Below are positions 7,468-13,906 of a stretch of DNA of 13,906 nucleotides, piece after piece; positions within the stretch are counted from its first letter, which is position 1; the number at the start of each line of letters is the position of its first letter. The translations under genes and the position numbers were made by a program. The notes under the pieces are model-generated. The model ran no database searches. It worked only from the letters and a program-made list of their open reading frames with translations, and had not been told where the DNA came from. Source of the DNA: DAOPXV01 sp035352535 (GTDB lineage: Bacteria > Muiribacteriota > UBA9980); assembly GCA_964545075.1 (NCBI GenBank), contig CAZJFS010000114.1:1-13906 (forward strand). Direction: 5' to 3'.

Positions 7468-7532
7468 AATTCACAGTACGGCATTTTTTTATCGTTGCTT
7501 TTCTGTTTTTCCGTATTGATATTCAAGGCAAT

Positions 7533-7561
7533 ATAATAATAAATTAAATCGCGTTTGTCAA
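7533..7561 (-). promoter_or_regulatory. Sigma-70-type promoter of the nucleotidyltransferase/heparinase-family operon
   Basis: On the minus strand a perfect TTGACA (7561-7556), a 17-bp spacer and TATTAT (7538-7533, five of six consensus bases). Transcription should begin near 7526, giving a leader of about 75 nt. The -35 box lies in the left arm of a palindrome (7557-7572), so a protein bound there would block this promoter. Confidence 0.75.
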
Positions 7562-7572
7562 CAAGTGTTGAC
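7557..7572. promoter_or_regulatory. Operator-like palindrome (7-2-7) overlapping a -35 box
   Basis: GTCAACA and TGTTGAC are exact reverse complements separated by AG. The left arm covers most of the -35 box of the minus-strand promoter. The centre is about 80 bp upstream of the -35 box of the plus-strand kinase promoter. The size and symmetry suit a dimeric helix-turn-helix repressor, but no such regulator is encoded in the window. A chance palindrome made of two opposed TTGAC cores is possible. Confidence 0.5.
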
Positions 7573-7646
7573 GATAGTCCTTTTTTATTTATTTCCGCTA
7601 TTCTTTTTCTCGATGCTTTAACCTTGGTCCGCCGCGCAAAACCTTC

Positions 7647-7675
7647 TTGACATTTAAACGATTATAAAGTAAAAT
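7647..7675 (+). promoter_or_regulatory. Sigma-70-type promoter of the kinase/GH13/transporter operon
   Basis: A perfect TTGACA (7647-7652), a 17-bp spacer and TAAAAT (7670-7675, five of six consensus bases). Transcription should begin near 7682, leaving a leader of about 28 nt before the ATG at 7710. Confidence 0.75.
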
Positions 7676-7709
7676 TTACGGGTTAATCGGCCTATTATAA
7701 ATCATATTA

Positions 7710-10301
7710 ATGATGGAGAACAAATTGTCAGACGGCAATGGCTTTAAAAAAAATCAGATAATAACCTTTTTCTGCGACAAGATATTAACGCATGGCCCCG
7801 AAGATATTCCGAATCTGTTTTCAAGTTTTTACGATCTTCTCGAAAGCTTCGCGGTAACGCCTGAAAAAAAATTTTTTCACGTAGACTTTCTGCAAAAACT
7901 CTCCTCCGAACACATAAAAAGCGACTCGCCGAACAAGGATATTGTCGAGTCTTTTTTTTCTTTTCTGAATTCCGATCCGGCTTCCATCAAAATTAAAAGC
8001 AAACCCGGTCCGTACCTCCAGGCCTACTGCGACGACCTTTTAAAGTTATTCGACGCAGCCATCCGCGAGAGCATGTCTTTCGACGCCAGGACTCGCGACG
8101 GGCTTCTATCCGCCATAGCGTCGAGAGTAAAAAGTTTCGCTTCCGTCATGACCGGAAAGATAGGCGACCTCGAAGACGGAGGCGATAAGCGCGAAAAAAG
8201 CGAAGAAAACGTTTCCGGAATATGGCGCCAAAAATTTTCGAAAAATTTCACGGTTTTCATGGACGGATTGCGTTCCTATTTCCAGGGAGCCGAGATCGCG
8301 GATTTCATTGTAAAAACAAGCGATCCGGCCCGGCCGGAAATGATTTCAAAGAATGATCAGATAAGTTCTCTCGCGGGACGCGAGGACATTTTTTGGCTGG
8401 ATCTCGCTTTAAAAGCCAAAAGTTCAAAGCCCGAAATTTTTCCGATAGAAGGCGTCCGGGTGGCTGCGATCAAGATAGATCGCTTCAACAAGTTGGCCGA
8501 CATTTATCCCTTTTCAAACCTGGTTCTTATAAGGACGCCAGAAGATGAAAGCCAGGAACGCCGGGGCCTCATTTTTATCGAAATGGCCGCCGCGCGCCTT
8601 AAGGCGGCCGACCTGAACATCGGCGGAGAATTCGAATCTCTGGTTCACGAAATAAGCTCGAAAATAGCCGCGTCCATACCGGCGGCGGAAAACCCTCCGG
8701 AAACGTTCGAAGAATACCTCCAATCGCTGATCGGCAACATATGCGCCGCCACTGCTTCAAAATACGGCGCAGCCATCATCGGCGGCGGAAAGAATGCCGT
8801 TTCAATTTTAAATACGGACGGTCCGGAGCCGGGACATGAAAATAAAGCCCGGATTGAATCGGCTTTAAATTCCGGAGAATACCGGCTGGCGGTTTCCACG
8901 TCCATAGCCGAAAAACGCATAATGATCCTCGACGGGAAATGCCGCTCGTTCCACGGAGAAAAGGCTTTCGGCGGTTCGGCGCTTATAATGCCAATATTCG
9001 AAAACGGCGTGAACGTATGCACCTTAGTCTTTTTTCACGACGAAAACGGCTTTTTCGATACGGCATCCAGAATCGCCTTTGAAACGGCTTCGCGTATCAT
9101 ATCGACGGCGGTCATCGCGGCGCGAAATTACTTTGAAATAAAAAGATCCTTCGTCGCGATGCGGAACAGCCACGAAAGCACTAGAAATGAAGTGAAAATA
9201 AGCCTGCTCGGAGAAATAGCCAAAGGTGTCGCGCATAACTTCAACAACCTCATGGCGGTAATACTCGGCCGCGTCGGCCTGCTTCAACGTCAGGCCAGCG
9301 ATGAAAAAATAATTTCATCGTTAAAGGTGATAGAAAACACCATCAAGGAAGGCGAAGTCATCATAAAACGCCTGCAGACCTTTATTCCCAAACATTCGCC
9401 CGCGTCTTCCTTTTCCCTCGTCAACGTCAACGAAGCATTGAGCGACGCCTTAAGCACAATAAAAACTAAATGCCACGACGAGGAATATTTCAAGAATACG
9501 TCCCTCGTCATCAACTTCGAACCCGGAGAAATCCCGGTCACGTTATCCAGTTATGAAGAACTTCAAGAGGTCTTCATGAGCATCGCCTTCAACGCTCTTG
9601 AAGCGATGCCCAAAGGCGGAAAGCTTTTCGTCAAGACGTCGCTTTCAAACGACGGAAATATTCACATATCTTTCCGCGACACGGGAATAGGCATGAGTAA
9701 GGAAGTGCAGCAAAAGTTATTCATACCCTTCTTCACCACCAAGGGACAGCTCGGCACCGGACTCGGGCTTCCGTATTCTTACGGCATAATCTTGAAGCAC
9801 CACGGCGATATAAAAGTTAAAAGTTCAATAGGAAACGGCTCGGAAATAACGGTTATATTACCAGTGGCCTCGCGCATAGCGAACGACGCTTCGGCTATCC
9901 GGGAAAACCGCTCCGCAACCCGTCCCATAAGCGTCCTCATCGTAGATGACGACGAGAAACTTCGCGCGGCGCTGGAAGATATTATCAAACTGCTCGGCCA
10001 CAGCGTCCGGTGCGCATCTTCCGGCGGAGATGCTCTTGAAATGTTGAAAAACGACGAACGCGGTTTTGAAATAGTCTTTACCGATCTTAAAATGCCCGAT
10101 ATATCAGGATTTGAAATAGCGAGTTTCATAAAAAAAGATTTCCCGGACATTAAGGTCGGACTCATAACGGCTTACAGCCAGAGCCTGGATAAAAGCGAGA
10201 TCGAAAATGGGGTTTTCGACGCCATAATCGGCAAGCCATTTAATCTCGCGATGATAGAGAACACTATAAACGGTTTTATAGACCGAAAGCCAGCTCGCTA
10301 A
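7710..10301 (+). CDS. Soluble hybrid histidine kinase with GAF-like domain and C-terminal receiver
   Basis: The 863-residue protein has no membrane segment or signal peptide, so it senses an internal signal. Residues 1 to about 325 are mostly helical and I recognise no domain there. About 333-475 looks GAF-like. The dimerisation/phosphoacceptor domain has GEIAKGVAHNFNN with H509; the residue after the His is Asn rather than the usual Asp or Glu. The ATPase domain shows the N-box (N628 in FNALEAM), DTGIGM (657-662), the F-box FIPFFTTK (671-678) and GTGLGL (682-687). The receiver (about 741-858) has the acidic cluster D746-D748, phosphoacceptor D792 in TDLKMPD, T820 and K842 in GKPF. It should autophosphorylate on H509 and pass phosphate to D792; no DNA-binding output domain is present, so a downstream partner is expected outside the window. 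Two consecutive ATG codons open the gene, neither with a clear ribosome binding site. It heads the operon with the GH13 gene, 33 bp away. Confidence 0.9.
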   Translation: MMENKLSDGNGFKKNQIITFFCDKILTHGPEDIPNLFSSFYDLLESFAVTPEKKFFHVDFLQKLSSEHIKSDSPNKDIVESFFSFLNSDPASIKIKSKPGPYLQAYCDDLLKLFDAAIRESMSFDARTRDGLLSAIASRVKSFASVMTGKIGDLEDGGDKREKSEENVSGIWRQKFSKNFTVFMDGLRSYFQGAEIADFIVKTSDPARPEMISKNDQISSLAGREDIFWLDLALKAKSSKPEIFPIEGVRVAAIKIDRFNKLADIYPFSNLVLIRTPEDESQERRGLIFIEMAAARLKAADLNIGGEFESLVHEISSKIAASIPAAENPPETFEEYLQSLIGNICAATASKYGAAIIGGGKNAVSILNTDGPEPGHENKARIESALNSGEYRLAVSTSIAEKRIMILDGKCRSFHGEKAFGGSALIMPIFENGVNVCTLVFFHDENGFFDTASRIAFETASRIISTAVIAARNYFEIKRSFVAMRNSHESTRNEVKISLLGEIAKGVAHNFNNLMAVILGRVGLLQRQASDEKIISSLKVIENTIKEGEVIIKRLQTFIPKHSPASSFSLVNVNEALSDALSTIKTKCHDEEYFKNTSLVINFEPGEIPVTLSSYEELQEVFMSIAFNALEAMPKGGKLFVKTSLSNDGNIHISFRDTGIGMSKEVQQKLFIPFFTTKGQLGTGLGLPYSYGIILKHHGDIKVKSSIGNGSEITVILPVASRIANDASAIRENRSATRPISVLIVDDDEKLRAALEDIIKLLGHSVRCASSGGDALEMLKNDERGFEIVFTDLKMPDISGFEIASFIKKDFPDIKVGLITAYSQSLDKSEIENGVFDAIIGKPFNLAMIENTINGFIDRKPAR

Positions 10302-10324
10302 AGGCGGAATTCTTTTAAAATCAC

Positions 10325-10330
10325 GGAGGA
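10325..10330 (+). promoter_or_regulatory. Ribosome binding site of the GH13 gene
   Basis: GGAGGA four bases before the ATG at 10335, a near-perfect Shine-Dalgarno sequence. It stands out because the kinase and the radical SAM gene have none, suggesting strong translation of the secreted enzyme. Confidence 0.8.
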
Positions 10331-10334
10331 AGAA

Positions 10335-12860
10335 ATGAAAAAAGAACTTATTTTAACCGTTTTATTCGCGTGCTCGTTATTTTTCCCGAATGTTCTTTCC
10401 GCCGCTGGAGATATCAAGGCCGGAACTCTCGTATATGAAAAAATGATAGCCGATTTCGGGATGACCGAAAATTTTCCGGACACCATATTTCTGCCCAGGA
10501 CGGAAATCGGCGAAAAAGAAATTCATACGATAGACGTAACGCCTTATCTGAAACCAGCCTCATCCATAACGATAAAATTCAACGATCCCCTTTCGTGCTT
10601 CGACCTTTCCCATAGGGACGGCATCGTCAAATTCAGCCTTTCACGTCCGGTCTGTTTCAACATGGCGCCCGCCGATTACACCATAGGCGTTAAAAACTCA
10701 AAGCAGGGAAGAGACGTTTTCTTTTCGGGAACGCTTATGGCCGTAAAAAAAACATACAGCGCGGCGATATCATTCGACTTCAGAAACTATCCGGAGCTCG
10801 AAGAAACGGATGAGGTCTATATAGCCGGCGACATGAATTCGTGGAACGCCAAATCCATGAAATTGAAAAAAACGGATAAAAAGGGAATATATAAGCTGTT
10901 CATTCCTGAAATAAGTAAAGGCGCATATAAGTACAAATTCGTAGCCGGCGGAAAATGGTTATGCGACAACGCTAACGTCAACCGCGAAGATGACGGCTTC
11001 GGATCCTTCAACTCCGTTTTAACGATAGGCGAAATACCACGGGTCGCGAAGCTGTTCCCGGGAGATTTCTTCTACAGGCCGGACCGCGTAAGATTCACCG
11101 TAAGATACGCCGGCGCTTATAAAAAACCTGCGCTTTCATGTTTTTATAAAGGCGCGGCCGTCCCATCGGAATATATCAGCTTTGCGCCTTCCTCGTCATC
11201 CTTCGAAATCGACTTCCCGACATCGATTTTCAAGGGACGCGAAGCATCAGCCGCCGCCCTGAAACTTTATTGCAGCTATAGTTCACCGGAAGGAAGGGTT
11301 CTCGAACTATCCGATGAAAGAGTTTTTTACCGCGCGAACTCGCGTGTATCGCCCTCCGCCTTCCGCGATTCGATAATTTATTTCGCCATGACGGACAGAT
11401 TTCAGAACGGCGACATGTCCAACGACCGGCCGATTAAAGAAAAGGGGCTCGACGCCAGATGCAATTACCAGGGAGGCGATTTCGCCGGAATACTCAAGGC
11501 CGCGCGCGAAAATTATTTCAACGGGCTTCTGGTCGATCTGCTCTGGATCTCGCCCGTGCTGGAAGGGCCGGAAAAAGCTTACCGCGACTGCCTTCCACCT
11601 CACAGAAAATTCTCCAACTATCACGGATACTGGCCCGCAAAGCTTGACAAGGTCGAACCGCGCTTCGGCGACTGGAAAACGCTTCGCGCCCTGACGGAAG
11701 AGCTCCGCGATAAAAATCATATAGAGACCATTATAGACGCCGTATTTCGTCATGTAACCGACCGCAGCGCAACGTATAAGGATAACAAAGACCTTTTCCT
11801 GAGCCTTTACCTCAAGGATGGCTCGAAAAACATAAGGCTTTTCGATAAATTTCCCGAAAGCACATGGTTCGACGAGTTCCTGCCCGCCATAGATTATGGA
11901 AAAACCGAAAGCGTTAATCTTATGGTAAAAGCCGCCGACGCGTGGATCGAAAAAACCGGGGTTCGCGGATTCCGGCTCGACGCGGTAAAGCACATCCCGT
12001 TAAACTTCTGGTCGGCGCTGCTCACGGGCCGCAACCAGTTCTTCACGGTCGGCGAAACCATCGACTCGCGTGAAAAAATAGCCTCATATATTTCAAACGA
12101 CCTTATGACCGCCCAATTCGATTTTCCTCTTTATTTCGCCATCCGCGACACGTTCGCAAGAGGAAACATGGATTTTAAAAAGTTCGACGCCGAAGTTGAA
12201 AAATCCGAAAAAATTTTCTGGTCCAATCACAAATTAACTTCGAACCTCATAGGAAATCACGATTTCCCGAGATTCATGGCATACGCCGACGGCTGGCTGC
12301 CGGCCGACGGAAAGACGGATGAAAAAGAACTGGGATTCACATCTCCGCCGAAAGTGCGCGACCCCAGAAATTACGCCAAACTCCGTCAGGCTTACGCTTT
12401 TTTAATGGCGTCAAACGGCGTTCCGCTTATATACTACGGAGACGAATACGGCGAAACCGGCGCCGGCGATCCGGATAACAGAAGAAAAATGAGATTTTCG
12501 GACGAATTGAATCTTTTCGAAAAAGAGAATGTCGAAACCCTGAAAAAACTCATATTAATAAGAAAACAGCATCCGGCGCTTTTCGAAGGCGTCAGGGAAA
12601 CCATAGCCGCCGAAAAAGAAACATATGTATTCGCTAAATCCCATTTTAACGAAACGCTCGTCATCGCTTTCAACGCCGGAGCGAAGCCTTCATATCTCGG
12701 CTTCAAGCTTCCTGAAAGCATCGCCGGAAGCCGGAAATCGGGCAAAATGATGTGCCTGTACGATCTGTTAAGCGGCGAGAAATTCATGGTAACCGACTCC
12801 GGAAAATTCGGATTCGGAATGAAAAGCCACGGCTTTCGTTATTTGATGCTTTTAAAATAG
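10335..12860 (+). CDS. Secreted GH13 (alpha-amylase family) enzyme with AMPK/CBM48-type domain
   Basis: The 841-residue protein starts with a signal peptide: MKK, a hydrophobic core to about 18, and a likely cut after A24. Residues 25-138 are an unrecognised beta-rich region. About 140-235 is an AMPK/CBM48-like glycogen- or starch-binding domain (VYIAGDMNSW with W170, YKYKFVAGGKW with W208). About 236-335 is another beta region. The GH13 barrel runs from about 344 (YFAMTDRFQNGD) to about 740. Its catalytic residues are all present: nucleophile D549 in GFRLDAV, acid/base E574 in VGETID, and D643 in GNHDF. Region I reads DAVFRH (468-473), with Arg where the family usually has Asn. A C-terminal beta domain follows to 841. 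It should cleave or rearrange alpha-1,4 or alpha-1,6 glucans outside the cytoplasm. The overall layout resembles neopullulanase/maltogenic types, but subfamily and product are uncertain. It sits between the kinase and the ThrE-like gene on the same strand. Confidence 0.92.
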   Translation: MKKELILTVLFACSLFFPNVLSAAGDIKAGTLVYEKMIADFGMTENFPDTIFLPRTEIGEKEIHTIDVTPYLKPASSITIKFNDPLSCFDLSHRDGIVKFSLSRPVCFNMAPADYTIGVKNSKQGRDVFFSGTLMAVKKTYSAAISFDFRNYPELEETDEVYIAGDMNSWNAKSMKLKKTDKKGIYKLFIPEISKGAYKYKFVAGGKWLCDNANVNREDDGFGSFNSVLTIGEIPRVAKLFPGDFFYRPDRVRFTVRYAGAYKKPALSCFYKGAAVPSEYISFAPSSSSFEIDFPTSIFKGREASAAALKLYCSYSSPEGRVLELSDERVFYRANSRVSPSAFRDSIIYFAMTDRFQNGDMSNDRPIKEKGLDARCNYQGGDFAGILKAARENYFNGLLVDLLWISPVLEGPEKAYRDCLPPHRKFSNYHGYWPAKLDKVEPRFGDWKTLRALTEELRDKNHIETIIDAVFRHVTDRSATYKDNKDLFLSLYLKDGSKNIRLFDKFPESTWFDEFLPAIDYGKTESVNLMVKAADAWIEKTGVRGFRLDAVKHIPLNFWSALLTGRNQFFTVGETIDSREKIASYISNDLMTAQFDFPLYFAIRDTFARGNMDFKKFDAEVEKSEKIFWSNHKLTSNLIGNHDFPRFMAYADGWLPADGKTDEKELGFTSPPKVRDPRNYAKLRQAYAFLMASNGVPLIYYGDEYGETGAGDPDNRRKMRFSDELNLFEKENVETLKKLILIRKQHPALFEGVRETIAAEKETYVFAKSHFNETLVIAFNAGAKPSYLGFKLPESIAGSRKSGKMMCLYDLLSGEKFMVTDSGKFGFGMKSHGFRYLMLLK

Positions 12861-12885
12861 ATTTTAAGGAAAGGTACCCTTCCAT

Positions 12886-13906
12886 ATGTATATCGAAGTG
12901 ATCTCGGCTTTTTTCGGAACGCTTTTTTTCTCGATAATATGCAACGGGCCGAAAAAATTTCTGTTTCTTTCAGGATTAAACGGACTTATCGCCATGCTCG
13001 TTTACGTGATCATCAAACAGAATTTCGCCTCGCTCGTCTTTTCTAATTTCGCGGCGACATCGGCGGTGGTCATATTCTCTCATGTAATATCGCTTCGAAA
13101 ACGCGTTCCGCTGGATGTTTTTCTGGTCCCCGGAATTTTCGTCCTCGTTCCCGGATCGGCCATATTCAACACCCTTTTTTCATTCGTATCCGGCAACGAT
13201 GCCGCCGCCTTCGCCGCCCTTAAAGAAACCCTTTCGATCGGATTCAGCATCTCCATGGCCATATTCATATTCGTTTATCTCTTCGAACTCATTAACAGTC
13301 AGCAAATCGACATGATAAAACAAAAGGGCGAGGCCAGGTCCATGTCCAACAACGAAAAAATATTCCAGACTTCCGTAAGAATCGGCGAGATTATGCTTAA
13401 AAGCGGCGCCGAAACGCATAAGGTCGAGGAAACCATAAACACCTTCTGCTCCTTCAACGGTATGCCGCGCATACAAAGTTTCGTCATACCTACCGGTATA
13501 ATCGCCACTTTGCTTTATAAAAAATTTCATCCGCTTACGGAGCTCGTCAGAATAACCGGCCGCAGCCTGAATCTCGGTAAAATGACCAGAATAAGGGAAT
13601 ATCTGAACGAATATTACGACGGGTTATCGGGATTCGACGAATTAAACTCTAAACTTCCCCTTATAAACGGCCTCGTTATATATACAGGGGCCGAAACCAT
13701 ATTCGCATCCGCCTTCGCCGTTTCCTTCTTTTCCGTCCTCTTTAACGGACGGCCGATAGAATTCGCTTTAAGCTTTTTATGCGGATTCCTATCGGCTTTC
13801 GTCATCAGAGGCCTGTCGGTGCTGCGTTTCCCGGACCAGCTCATCAACCTCATCGTTTCAGCCTTTATGGCGTCGCTTTCGCTTTTGATCGTAAAAGCGT
13901 CCGGCT
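12886..13906 (+). CDS. ThrE-like exporter with halves in swapped order (3' end outside window)
   Basis: A frame opens with ATG at 12886 and continues without a stop for 340 codons to the right edge. Residues about 5-138 match the ThrE_2 (YjjB-type) domain: four or so hydrophobic helices and the signature VPGIFVLVPGSAIF (81-94), followed by GND. Residues from about 155 match the ThrE (YjjP-type) domain, with the signature LKSGAETHKVEET (171-183) and an FVIPTGI stretch (199-205), then hydrophobic helices from about 258. Known members export threonine and serine (ThrE of Corynebacterium) or succinate (YjjP plus YjjB in E. coli). In classical fused ThrE the YjjP-type half comes first; here it is second. 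Comparison with YjjP suggests that some 70 residues are missing beyond the edge. Weak AAGGA/AAAGG sequences precede the ATG by 11 to 15 bases. It lies 25 bp after the GH13 stop, so co-transcription is likely. The substrate is unknown. Confidence 0.88.
   Translation, partial: MYIEVISAFFGTLFFSIICNGPKKFLFLSGLNGLIAMLVYVIIKQNFASLVFSNFAATSAVVIFSHVISLRKRVPLDVFLVPGIFVLVPGSAIFNTLFSFVSGNDAAAFAALKETLSIGFSISMAIFIFVYLFELINSQQIDMIKQKGEARSMSNNEKIFQTSVRIGEIMLKSGAETHKVEETINTFCSFNGMPRIQSFVIPTGIIATLLYKKFHPLTELVRITGRSLNLGKMTRIREYLNEYYDGLSGFDELNSKLPLINGLVIYTGAETIFASAFAVSFFSVLFNGRPIEFALSFLCGFLSAFVIRGLSVLRFPDQLINLIVSAFMASLSLLIVKASG

Noticed and set aside
7568..7573. TTGACG on the plus strand as a second -35 box for the kinase
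   Set aside because: No -10-like sequence is found at 16 to 18 bp, and a much better promoter lies at 7647-7675.
11307..11993. Long open frame (228 codons) antisense to the GH13 gene
   Set aside because: It lies wholly inside a gene with clear catalytic motifs, has no ribosome binding site that I can see, and its composition is that of a mirrored GC-rich frame.
13080..13530. Antisense frames over the ThrE-like gene
   Set aside because: The plus frame through the same bases has both ThrE signatures and continues open from 12886 to the edge, so these are shadows.

Overview
The window is bacterial chromosome, densely coded, with no rRNA, tRNA, CRISPR array or recognisable transposase. It holds eight protein genes, one cut by the left edge and one by the right edge. 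The lineage cannot be fixed from sequence alone. The last 10.5 kb has intermediate GC with heavy use of ATA for isoleucine, E. coli-like sigma-70 promoter boxes and a secreted alpha-amylase-family protein. That would fit an environmental, probably Gram-negative and possibly uncultured bacterium, but I hold this loosely.

Left part (1 to about 3000, visibly AT-richer): the tail of a family 2 glycosyltransferase (+), a family 4 glycosyltransferase (-), and a B12-binding-type radical SAM protein (+). The last two diverge from a 122-bp spacer that carries two back-to-back sigma-70 promoters. This looks like the edge of a surface polysaccharide or glycoconjugate locus.

Middle (3000-3357): a 358-bp stretch with no convincing gene. 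It contains a 10-bp inverted repeat around a smaller hairpin, a perfect 12-bp palindrome, and the likely terminator of the minus-strand operon to its right.

Minus-strand operon (7450 down to 3358): a sugar-1-phosphate nucleotidyltransferase with a left-handed beta-helix tail, followed 49 bp later by an unusually long heparinase II/III-family protein that has an extra N-terminal module and an acidic linker. Its promoter (TTGACA-17-TATTAT) overlaps a 7+2+7 palindrome that looks like an operator. Together the two genes suggest making and trimming an acidic or amino-sugar-containing polysaccharide.

Plus-strand operon (7710 to the right edge): a soluble hybrid histidine kinase with a fused receiver domain and an unrecognised N-terminal half, a secreted GH13 enzyme with an AMPK/CBM48-type glycan-binding domain, and a ThrE-like transporter. 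The transporter runs off the window; its two halves are fused in the opposite order from classical ThrE. A strong promoter (TTGACA-17-TAAAAT) precedes the kinase, and spacings of 33 and 25 bp suggest one transcript.

The observations most worth following are the swapped-order ThrE protein, the extended heparinase-family protein, the palindrome-controlled divergent promoter pair, and the foldable intergenic element at 3083-3292.
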